This document shows, piece by piece, positions 23,101 to 35,100 of a stretch of DNA of 64,000 nucleotides. Source of the DNA: Atopsyche davidsoni (Eukaryota > Arthropoda > Insecta > Trichoptera > Hydrobiosidae); contig JAILWY010000019.1 of NCBI GenBank assembly GCA_022113835.1, positions 124,001 to 188,000 of the forward strand. The letters run 5' to 3'. The position numbers and the translations under genes are program-made. Positions within the stretch are counted from its first letter, which is position 1, and every line of letters starts with the position of its first letter. The notes beneath the pieces were generated by a model that did not search any database, was not told where the DNA came from, and saw nothing but the letters and a program-made list of their open reading frames with translations.

Positions 23101-26100
23101 TTGTGTGCGCGTGTGTTTTAGTGAACGGATAAATTTATTTTGTTCTTTTGTGATAAGTTCATGCTTGCGCTTGAAAAAAGGTTACGTGTGAAAGTTTTAC
23201 GAAAGCTATTTCTAATTCATAGACTCTGTCATGACCTTGTAATAACTTGATTAGCATTACAGATTATTACATTTTAACTCAAATTTCAACAAATTACATT
23301 TATAAACTTAATCAATTACATTCGAACTAGACCGAGCTTATCGGGCCGGGCTAGTTTTCATGGGCTTGAGCCTGTGGTGGCGAGAGTGAGTTAATGCGGG
23401 TGGTTTCTGTGCGCAGATCGAGCTCCGAGTCCAGGCCCGGAGTCGGGGGGGCGCGCGCCCACTCCGCCAGCGCCGCGCTACTGCGACCCTTCCATGTCCC
23501 TTTTGCAGCGGGTTTGTACGGAGATTGTCGACACGGAGAACATTTACGTCGAAGACTTGCGCCAAGTTGTGGAGGTGAGTGACGTTTTGTGTTAAGTATT
23601 TATCATAATCTATAGTATATATAAAGTACAAGAAGTTATTCATAACATTGCTTGTCACCAATTTCTAAACAACAACAATGTCACAAGTGAGTTCAAGATG
23701 TGGATTGTTCAAACTGTGGACTCATCGCTGTTAGTGTAACTGCAGTGGTAGGCCAGCGTATTCAAACATGCCTTTATGGCGGTGTGCGCCCATGGTGGAT
23801 TATTAGTTTATCGAAACTGTGTTGAACTGGTGGACTCTAAGTGCCTCTAAAATTAATTGATTATTCAATTATCTACACAAATCACTTGCATGTAATAAAA
23901 TAAAACGGAACAGTGAAATATTGATCACACGTATTGTGACTTTGACTGGACGCATTTTGTAGTGAGACGTGTGTTGTCACAACAAGAAGAACATTATATA
24001 ATTAACGACGCTCTTCTGAGAGTGATGCTTCATTAGCATTCACTCCGCGTGCAGGCTTCCGCCCGTCGGGTGCCGCGCCCGCACTGTCCCGCCTACCTGT
24101 GTGCCGCGGGACATCGTGTATCATTGTCAATATCATGATTCGACACATGGATATACTAGTATAATTCTCAACTATCTTAATTTCGATGTGTTATTTCCTT
24201 CTGTATGAATCAGGCTCAAAAAGAAATAAACGTAAGGAGCTTCTATATCCGGAGCGCATGTGCGACCCGACGCGCCTGTTTTTATTTTTGAATGTCGTTT
24301 TGGATGGCGGCGTTTCCGTCGCTCCTGCCGCCGCGACGCTTTGTGCAGGCGCAGACGCCAGAAGCTAGCAAAGGTAGCAAGTCTCCAGGCTCAGCGGGAG
24401 TCTTCTAATTCTGTCTGCTTTTCTATGGAGAATTTTTGGAAATATCCAACGCTTCGCGACCGGGGTCAAATCCGTGTGTTTGCATCATTAATGATAGTTA
24501 CTTATAAACAATTATAAAATACGTAAAACAGCGACTTCAGCTATGTCAAATTTGTTTGTTAATCCATTCAATATGTCACTGTTATTGTGAAACATCACGA
24601 ATAGAACGACTGGTATAATATACTATAGGATATAATGTCATGCGTGGTGCATACAGTTGACGAAGAATATTGATATCTTTCGTTTGAAAGAATTAAACAT
24701 CCCGTCTCGCATATTTTATTGATATGATAGTTCACTCGATACATATGGGCAGTATTTAAATCGCTTTAAAATGTACACTTTAACCTAAGTATGAAGTCAC
24801 TCCAATCGGCAGTACGTTACATTGGAATGTACTATGAGAAACATCTGTTCCTCCATTCAAGAATTAAGAGCATGGCGGTGAGGAGAAGCATAGCGCATGG
24901 CCGTCAGCATCCGGCTCGTCGCACTTACCGAGCCAGAGTGTAAGCAAAGCTGAACCCGACAAGCTCTCACCCGCACATACCCACCCAAGTATTTTTAAAC
25001 GCATCTGTACACGTCGTGAAAGATCATCTCTATAATTTTTACACATTTAATAGATTTTTATTAATAAATTATCTCGATTATGACAATTTTGAATTTGATA
25101 CCACGGCATCCGATTTGCGCTCTCTAAACAAATATTTCCTCCTTAGCTACGAAAAATGAGATATTCTCTGAGAGAACTCTGTAACCAGAGTTGAGACTAA
25201 CACCGACCACTGTAAGAGTTGGAAAGAGTAATAATAGGCGAGCGAAAGGCCCCCTGACATACAGTGTGGGATCCAGCTTGTCCGTGACAAAGCCAGGTTT
25301 ATCCAGTTTGGCTAGGTATCATAGCACATTGCATAGATTGATACGAACACTGTGACCGGAATAACTGTTAACCAGGTACCACAGGGGTGCCAACTATGCC
25401 AGAAATGGCAAATATATATTTGTCAAGTGTTAATATCTTTCTTTTTGTAAATATCCAAAGTTCAAAAGATGCGCTTGTGGACTCTTCAAAACTGCCACAA
25501 TAAATAGAGATAATGTAGTGTAGTGGGTCGGCTACATCGCGCTCTCCGGCCTTTCCGGTTTTGTTTTACTCTCAACCTCCCTTAATTAAAAATAACTCAA
25601 ACTTTATTTTAAAAAAATAACTTTTTTTTATGTACAAAATTGCATTTGCAAACATCATCATCCTTCCTGGTTTATACATAGTACTTATACAAACAATTAT
25701 AATATTACACTCTGTGGTGTCCAACAGCAGAAGATGAATGACATTTTGAACAACTGTCCGCATCCCTTTAAGATTCCACTCCGTGAATTGGCTTTACACC
25801 CCTGCAGAGTATTTTTGGATTCTTTAAACATTTTTGACAAAATAGTTCAGCCCTAAGACAAGAAGCCGTGTCTTTATTTTAAGACTCTTCGGAATTGACA
25901 GATAAAAAAATTAATGGTTTCTACGCACGGGATAATACAACCGACAATCTACCGATAAGTTACGTGCGTAGCATTTTGGTCCAACTTTTTTGTATTTTCT
26001 ACTTCAATTTACATATTTCTCAAAATATCATTTTTGTGGATACACTAGTGTTATAACTAACAATGCTATATGCAACTGGTTGCCTAGCCGTTTATTTAGT

Positions 26101-29100
26101 AGCAACACCTAAAATTAATAATAATAATTGCGCACTACAAAGTTAATTAGGTTATTAAAAGTAATTTATGCTATGAAACATATTGTAAGCTAGTCATGTA
26201 CGAAGCTGAAAAAACCTTTTCTTGAGGGGTATTTTTTTCGGTAGCACCAATCGAACAACTCGATAATTCATCAATGTCTCAAAAATAATATCACTTGTAA
26301 GAGAAGACTAGTTTTTTGTTTTTACTATTGGGCATGAAATATGTGTTGTTTTGCTGCTAGTGAGATGATTTGGTCGTTTAATTTTAGTAATCTGGTACAA
26401 GAATCATCACTTTGGGAACTTTACGAAAAGAATATAATATATGCAATATTTTTGACAGAAAATATTCCATTTTAATATTTTAAATAAGGTTTGTGATTTT
26501 ACCACGTTTTAATTTTATTTGATGACCAGTTTCGCTGACCTTTTTGGCATTATCAAATAATTTTTTTAAGATAATTAAAACTGTGTGCTTATTAAATATA
26601 TATTGGTAATAAAATTTAAAAAAACACAGTTCGTAGTCCAGAAGCGATGGCCAGTCCCCGTTGCGGCGCGAGGCGCGAGGCTTGGCGCCCGTGGGCCGGT
26701 CCCGTTAGCGGCGCGCGCCGGGCGCCGACCCGCGCTGCTCAGGTCCTCGCTCTCGTTCTCGAGGGAGTATTACTCCGAATAGACAAATAGTCGTGCTCGA
26801 TAAAAGAAACATCATCAGAGGCCTCTCGATTTGCAATCAGCCAATAGCTACCCTTGACTTTGGGTTAATTTATGTTTTTTTTTTTTTTAAGTAAACAACG
26901 CAAAGTAGGACCGGACCTTCTTGCCAAGCTGAAAGTCTGTTGGAAGTTGAGTCGCGACGTACGCAGTGACACAACTTAGGACTGATATGCAATCAGCCAA
27001 AAGCTACCCTTTATTTTGGGAACAACGCAAAGTAGGACCCTATTGCCAAGCTGAAAGTCTGTTGGAAGTTGAGTCGCGACGTACGCAGTGACACAACTTA
27101 GGACTGATATGCAATCACCCAAAAGCTACCCTTTATTTTGGGAACAACGCAAAGTAGGACCCTATTGCCAAGCTGAAAGTCTGTTGGAAGTTGAGTCGCG
27201 ACGTACGCAGTGACACAACTTAGGACTGATATGCAATCAGCCAAAAGCTACCCTTTATTTTGGGAACAACGCAAAGTAGGACCCTATTGCCAAGCTGAAG
27301 GTCTGTTGGAAGTTGAGTCGCGACGTACGCAGTGACACAACTCAGGACTGATTTGCAATCAGCCAATAGCCACCCTTGATTTTGGGTGTTTTTTTGTTAT
27401 GCTTTTGCGTAAGTAAACAACGCAAAGTAGAACCCTATTGCTAACCTTGGAAGTTATGTCGCGACGTGTGTGGAAGAGGGCTTTAACGCTTGCGTACACG
27501 CAGCGACACAATGATTTGCAATCAACCAATAGCGGGTGTTTCTGTGGTTTTGTCTAAAAAACAACGCAAAGCAGGATGCTATAGGCAGGCTGAAAGTATG
27601 TTGCAAGTTGTGTCGCCACGTGTGTACAGGGCTTTACGCGCTGTTTCGAAACTTTTCAATTTAAAAAATCATATTTTTAAAACTAAAATAAAATTTAATT
27701 AGCGGACTGCCGCACCATACATAGCGCGTGGAATGTAGTGATTTTATTTTCGTTTCTTAATTGAAATAGTTTAGCAATTTGGGTTTATGAATAAATATCG
27801 TCTCAAAATATTTTTACGCTTTGCATCAAGACATCGCCCTAAAAGCGCAGACCGGGTATCGCCTCTGGTCCACAAGTATTGTTAATTAGTATATAACCCT
27901 ATTTTCAGATTATATAAAATAAGATTTTTCCAAAATACTAATAATTAATTCTCGAAATCAAACTACAATTTAAGTGTTTTATATAAAACAAATATTTGTA
28001 CTATTTATATCGGTGTTTGTGTATTATCAGAATAAATTAGAATGAATAAAGGTCGTGAATGTTTTTTTTGTTTTATACCATATTTTTATTTTGAAATATC
28101 GTTTGAACGTTACTCAAAATTAACCGCAACAACTTTTCGTACATATGTGTATGTGTTTCTTGAGTAACTATATTATGATTTTTCAAGTTTGTAATATTAA
28201 ATTTATACTTCTTATGTGTGGCAGTGTACTCTGTCTGACAATAACATTTCATAAGTGGTTTTATTTTAGGGCTACCTTTACGCCTGGCACGAGAGAGGGA
28301 CCTTCGCTCCGGACCAGCTGCGGGAACTCTTCAGCAACATTGAAGATATCTACCACTTTAACAAGTTAGTAATTTAAAAACGATACGCTCTGAATTTGAC
28401 CTTAACGTTGTTTTTTCTTTATAATTTGTATTCTAACCTAATTATTGAATACCAAATATTGTGCATACAATATGATAAATATAAATTATTTTTAGTACAT
28501 CACGCATCGGGTATAAAGTCCGTTGCTTACTGTTCCTATCGATTTTCCATATCGACTGTTCAAATATAAATCGTAAATATCCAAAGTATGAGAAGTTCTG
28601 AACTGGCGAACCGTGTACTTGGGATAGCTTCATTCTGATCCCCTTGTGATCGGAATGACATTGTGTCGATATTGATAGACTTTCCTCATCCAAACGGCGG
28701 TCCATGCCCGAGTGGCTAGCGATGCTTCAGATGTGCGCGGATCGAACTCTCGACCCTCCGGTGCGGCTCGCGCCTCCCGTGCGGCGTGGTGACTCATCCC
28801 ACACGACGGGGCCTGCGGAGGACGTCGACCCTCATTAGGAACCAGTTCCATATTAGTGCGCGGGCGGGTGGCCCGCTCTTATTGTTCTCGGAGATAACTC
28901 GGAGAGCACGGCACCCGGCCCTGTGCACTCTGCACTTCTCGCTCGCGGCCCGGCAGACATCGCATGAACGCCGCAATACCACTGATTTAGTTTACTTATC
29001 TATTAGATTCGAGTGCTCCTCGATCGACGCTCGACAATTCCAAACTGCACGGCATCCTTTCTAAATTTAATTTGACAAAAAACAAGCCATGTGCAAATGT

Positions 29101-32100
29101 AAAGAATTCTTACTTTTATGTACGTCTTTTATGTATTATTCCTGATGACAGTCGGGACATGAATTACGAATGAGATGAATGTTTTTTTCAGAACGTTCTC
29201 GCTGCAACTGAACGAGTGTAATCTGGAACCGGTGTCCATCGCGCGGTGCTTCGTGCGTCACAGCGGCGGCTTCGTCATCTACACGCAATACTGCACCGCC
29301 TACCCCGGAACCATGGCTGCCCTCGCTCGTCTCGTCCGCGCGCCGTCCAGCGCTCAGCCCTTTCGCCAGAGGCAAGCCGCCCTGGGCCACGCGCTGCCGC
29401 TCGGCTCCTACCTGCTCAAGCCCGTGCAGCGCATCCTCAAGTACCACCTGCTGCTTCAGGTACGTGCCGCCCCGCCGCGCCCCTCCCCCGTAGCTGCCCC
29501 CGCTCACCCGCCCGCCTCGCTCGTGTTGCAGAACCTGGTGAAGCAGTGCACGTCGCACGACACGGAGTACGCGCTCGACAAGATGACGGGCATCGCCCGC
29601 CACATCAACGACATGAAGCGGCGGCACGAGCACGCCGTCAGGGTGCAGGTCAGTCTCCACACCTCCCGCCCTCCGCCGCGCCTAGTTGTAAATTACCATG
29701 TCGGTGTGACCGCGACTCGAGTGATCTAAGACTATATATTTTCCTGCTTTTAGCCTGCGATGTGCTTTATTGTTACGTATTATCGATTAATATCGATGCA
29801 ACATCTGCTAGCGACACCCTATTGTAGACTTTAACTTATTGTAATGGTAAAGGTCGACCTGCGCATTGAACTTTTAGTTATAATATTTATTTTAATATTT
29901 GGTAGTTGGTGATAAAATGTGATTTTTTTTTACCTTAGCGTCTTGTGCAATCATTTTATGAACCAAAATTACATAAACCACGGTTTAATGATAATGTCCA
30001 TGGTTTTAACTTTTAATTTTATGATTGTGCAACTTTTATTCCCAAACACTATAAAATCATAAAATAAAAAGCAATTTATGACGGGACTCTGATGCTTATA
30101 TGCCGTGGTTTATTTAGACTTGGTTTCGCAAATTACTCTGCATTTGGTTTTAGTTTATTGCAAATATTATTGTTATTTATAGGAAATACAATCTCTTTTG
30201 TACGGTTGGAGTGGACAGGACTTGACAACATACGGAGAACTCTGCGCTGAAGGAACCTTTAGGTATACACTGTAATATATGTCTAAAAATACATAGAGTT
30301 TAACTACCCTTTATAATGAAATGAAATAAATTTTATCTATAAAATATTTTATGGATAAAGAATATTATGGATAACTCCATAATATAACTATTTAAAATTT
30401 TCAGAGTATATGGCGCTAAAGCTATGCGTCATGCTTTCCTCTTTGACAAGATGCTGTTGCTTACTAAAAACAAGGAATATGGGATTCTAGCCTACAAGTC
30501 TCATATTATGGTAATAATCAATCGCTCAATATTACAGAAATACGTGCATTACATGCTGATGAACATTTTACTATTATTTTTCAGTTAGTCAAAATGGGTC
30601 AGCAGTATGGAAGTGACCACCATTCTATCTTAAGAAAATGTAAACTTATGACTACATGTTGTACTAAAATACAATTAATTTATTGTTTCAGTGCAATAAC
30701 CTGATGTTAGTGGAATCCATCCAAGGTCAGCCGTTGAGCTTTCATGTGATCCCTTTTGACTGTCCTCGAGCGCAGGTGACACTACAGGCACGCAGTAACC
30801 AGCATAAAAGGGAATGGACCCTGCTTCTTAAAAGGGTGAGCTAAATTATCAAATAAAGAAAAAATCATCAAGTCATGCTAATATGGCATGAAACATTTTA
30901 TCAGTTACAAAAATAAAATTATGTTTAGAGATGAAAGCTCGAAAAAGCTACCAAAAATGAAAATGCTTGGTCTTTTGTTGTTAATGTAACATTGACTTTA
31001 AACAGAGCTAGGCTATTGAAATTACAAAAACTTCATTGATTTGTGGATTTGTAAACTCATGTTTATTTTCTGAAATTATATCTAATACAGCAATATTTAT
31101 TTAATGGTATTTTGTTTGTTGCAATTACTTATCTCCAGCAATAATTTTTCATTGATTTTATAGATGATTTGATTTTTAGCTTCACCACTTTAATTTTAGA
31201 ATAAATTTTATTAAAAAAATATATTTTCTGATGACATGCAATTATAACCGATACTATTTATTAGAAGTGAATGTCGAAAATGTAGTCTGATCTGTAATGA
31301 TGTGTGCTAGGAATTTGGAGTTGGGATGGTTTAGAATACACCTTGCAGAAGATGTGAAATAGCCTAATAACAATAAATTACAAGTTAGGTTACATTTGTT
31401 TTGCCTGTTTGTCAGCTGAAGGTGGAAGTTGAATTAGCTCAGTATTGGTTTAAGGATTTGTTTTTAGTACTATTTTATATTTATCATATAGTATCAATAT
31501 GTATTTAAGAACTCTAAATAGTTTGGATTTATATTTTTATAGGTAATCTTAGAGAATTACAATGCAGTTATTCCATCGCATGCCAGGCAATTAGTTATGG
31601 GATTGGGCCAGAATAAAACTGATGGTATGTAACATTGTAGCAAATTTTCAATTAATTGTTTTAATAAAAATATATTATCACCCTTTTTTATTTTTTTACA
31701 GATGATATGCTTGCTGAAAAATCAAGTACACTCATCTCACATTCATCCATGAGAAAGCAATTATCGGCTCCGGAGTATCTTGAGAAGCGTAAACATGAAC
31801 GAGAGCGCCGAAAATCCTTTGAATCTGGTCTTCGATACCGACTCAAACGATCAAATGTGCAAAAAGGGCAAAACATAAATGATTCAGCAGATAGACAGTT
31901 GACCGATAATAAAAAAATAGATAGAAAATATGATGGGAACATTTGTGACTGTAAACCAAGATGCCGAGACTGTTATAACTTAAATGACTCTACTCCGGAC
32001 TTGTGTAAGGATTGTCAATCCATTTCTGATAGTAATGTCAATAAATCTTGGTGTAGTTTATATCTGTGTGATAAGTGTCACAAAGAGAAAGAGAGTTACA

Positions 32101-35100
32101 CTTTCTCTGATTCTAATTGTGACTACGATGGTTGCAATAAACAAAATTTATGCAACTGTATCATGTCTGAATTCCAAAGTCAGTCTTCGGTTGATATTGA
32201 TTTTATTAATAAAAAGAAGCATTGCTTGGAATGTGATAAGTCAATTCATTATATTGATGATGAAGGAAGCAGGGATAACTGTAATACTGAGAATTGTTCT
32301 CAGCCCTGTAGCAAATGCTTTGATCGTGATTCCTGTCGAGAGATCTTGTACCAAAGTCAAAGTGAAAGCAGGCCAGTTTGTTCAAATGAAGAATTATCTT
32401 TAGGAAAAGATATTCAATTTGATCAGTGCCATAATATCACCAGGAAGGGTAGTAAAAATGATATTACAAAGAAACAATATGATATGATAGACGTGGAAGA
32501 CATAAGAGGAAAAAATAGGGAATCTCTTAATGTGCGAAAAACTTGCCTCAAATGTCAAGAAATAAAAGAAAATATTACTGTAGAAAATAGTATAGATTGC
32601 AGTATTAAAAATAAAAGACTGTCTTTGAAGTGTGACCATGAATATAATAATAATAGTGAAAAGAGACTGTCTAAGGATGATTCTCAAGCATTGATTGTGC
32701 CGAAAGGACCTGGAACATTAAGAAGAAAGTCAGAACCAGGTATGTGCAATATAAAGTTTGATTCTAACGATTGGAAGAATACAGTTGAAAAAGATTGTCA
32801 AAAGCATACCCCCCCTGTTGAAAAGGATTTTATTAAGAAAAAAGTTGATATGAAATGTCAAGAGTGTAGTAGAATAAACAATTCATGTTCTAATTGTGGC
32901 AGAGTTACAAGAAATATAAAGAAAACATATAAATGTGTTCACAATGACTTAATAGAGTTTACTGAAAATTGTAAAAACCATCCTGATTTCAAATGTAGAT
33001 CACTCAATAGGGAGGATGAAAGAAAGGATCTAAAACCTGAAGGCTTGAATCCTAATACATTAGAAGTCAAAATGTACAATTCTAAAACAGTTCCAAAGAA
33101 AATATCAAAAATAAAGAAAATCAGAGCCAAAACCATGAAGCATTCAGCCATGGACTCCACTGCAAAATTTTACACAGATTTTAAAAACGATTTCTCAACT
33201 GATAATGTCTTGCACATATCTGAATCCACTGATAGTATTAACACCATAAATAGTTTACGGAATGAAATTCACAATGAAAATTCTAAAAGTAATGAAGAAC
33301 AACTTATAAAAACTGATTCACTTGACATTGATGATGAATTATATAAAAGCTTAATCCAGAAAACTGACTCCTTCAAAAAAAGTGAAATCGAAAAAGATAA
33401 ATTAGTTTCAACTCAAACTACAAAAAACCCTATTAAAATTGAAATTGATGAATTTTCTATTAAAAATGATAAACTATTGCCAAACACTTCTAATGTTGAG
33501 TTAGATGATGATATTTTTGAAAGTTGTGATGAAGTACAAAATGAAAAACCATTGGAGCAAATAATTTCCCAAATGATAATGCAGAATAGAGAGTTTCAAA
33601 AAATATTAAAAAGACATCAGTTTAGAAATGCTACAAATAGACGACATCAACGCCTTCTCAAGTCATATTCAAATCCGGAGAAAACTCTTCCACAAAATAG
33701 AGAAAACCAGCTTAAATTAAGACCTAAATTTGGAAGACAAACCTCTGCCACTGAGAGTACATCTCATGATTATGAAACTGTTAACATTAAAATGACTAAC
33801 GAGAGCGATGAAAATCCCAAAAATTATGTCAGACCACCGGTAGAAGAACACATTTATGAAACACTCAAGACTCCCGAGAAATTTACATGTGTTAAACAAG
33901 ACTTTGTTACTAAGCAAGAGACAAGAGACTTAGATTCTGTTGATATTGATAAAAAAAATTCTTGTGCAACTCAAAATAAGAGTTTATTAGAATTGCCTGT
34001 TGGCAAGCAAACAAGGATCAGCTTGACTGAGTCAGATTATGTCTATCTTTGCTTTGATGGTAAGAAAACTGTAAATGCATATAGAATCCCAGAAAATACC
34101 AATAATATAGATAATTTTGAAGATGATGGTGAGTATGCAGTACCTTCGGTAAGTCTTCTTAAAATTAATCCTGAAGTTGAAAGAAGAGTCACAAAGGATA
34201 CAATCAAAATTGATTGCAATCCTTCTAACTATAGAAATCCCGATGAAGGTGATAAGATTGAGCATCACTATGACAATGCCTCAGAAATATGGAAACGTAT
34301 TTCAAATGATACTGTAATTGAGAATCCTAACATGGCGAACAAGAAAGCAAAGGATAATACTAATAAATTCAACATTGATGAATATCTAGAAGCTGACAAT
34401 GGATCGAAGAGTCCCAACTTACCAGAAATATGGCTGGATAGACAAAAGGAACACTTCAAAACATCCAGGGATAAAAAATCTGGTTCATTGCCAAGAAGTT
34501 TTCAGGTAATATTGAATGATCCAAATCACAAGCCTGTGAATAGTACTCAGAATAAGCATAAAATTTATTTGACTAAACACGGTAAAGTATTGCAAACAGA
34601 TAGACCGTTCACAATTGCCTCTGATCACAGTGAAATATGCTATGAAGATATTGAAAGATTTATGAATGTTGATGACAGCTCTAATTTGAAGTTTCCTTCT
34701 GATATGATGTCATCCAATCGAAGCTTTCAATCGTACATAAATATGGATGATACTGTTGATAGCGTGAGTCGATCGACTTTAGAACTGGAAGCAGAGATAG
34801 AGAGGTGCTATAAAAATAATTTTGAATGCGAAAATTTAAATAGTGCCTCAAATACAAACCTTCTAATAAATCCTACACATTCAGTCAGTATGGCCAATTC
34901 TATTTCTTCTTCAATGGAAGTTATGAATGATAAAACCGAAAGCAGGATCTCTCAAGAAGACATTTCTACTCCTGTTCATCCTGAGCATAAAATTTACAAA
35001 ACTACTACTAATGTTCTCTCACTTAAAAATGTACTTAATAAATTCAAAATGATAGGACGAAACAGTTCAGAACAGAATAATGGAAATGTTTCCGGGGTAG

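Larger units (their letters stand above)
23575..28269 (+). other. RhoGEF intron 3 (4.7 kb)
   Basis: Begins GTGAGT and ends TTTTAG. It holds a CpG-rich island (26640-26770) and a tandem repeat array (26816-27640). A small hairpin at 25921-25971 has CTACGCACG and CGTGCGTAG arms. The rest is AT-rich sequence without a recognised feature. Confidence 0.7.

Noticed and set aside
29136..29827. Long frames overlapping RhoGEF exons 5 and 6
   Set aside because: GC-rich shadows of the DH exons in other frames and on the other strand; they run through clear splice sites.
30591..30650. Possible extra exon after TTTTTCAG at 30591
   Set aside because: The following donor is poor, and joining 30510 directly to 30692 gives the family-typical YKSHIM-CNNLML sequence.
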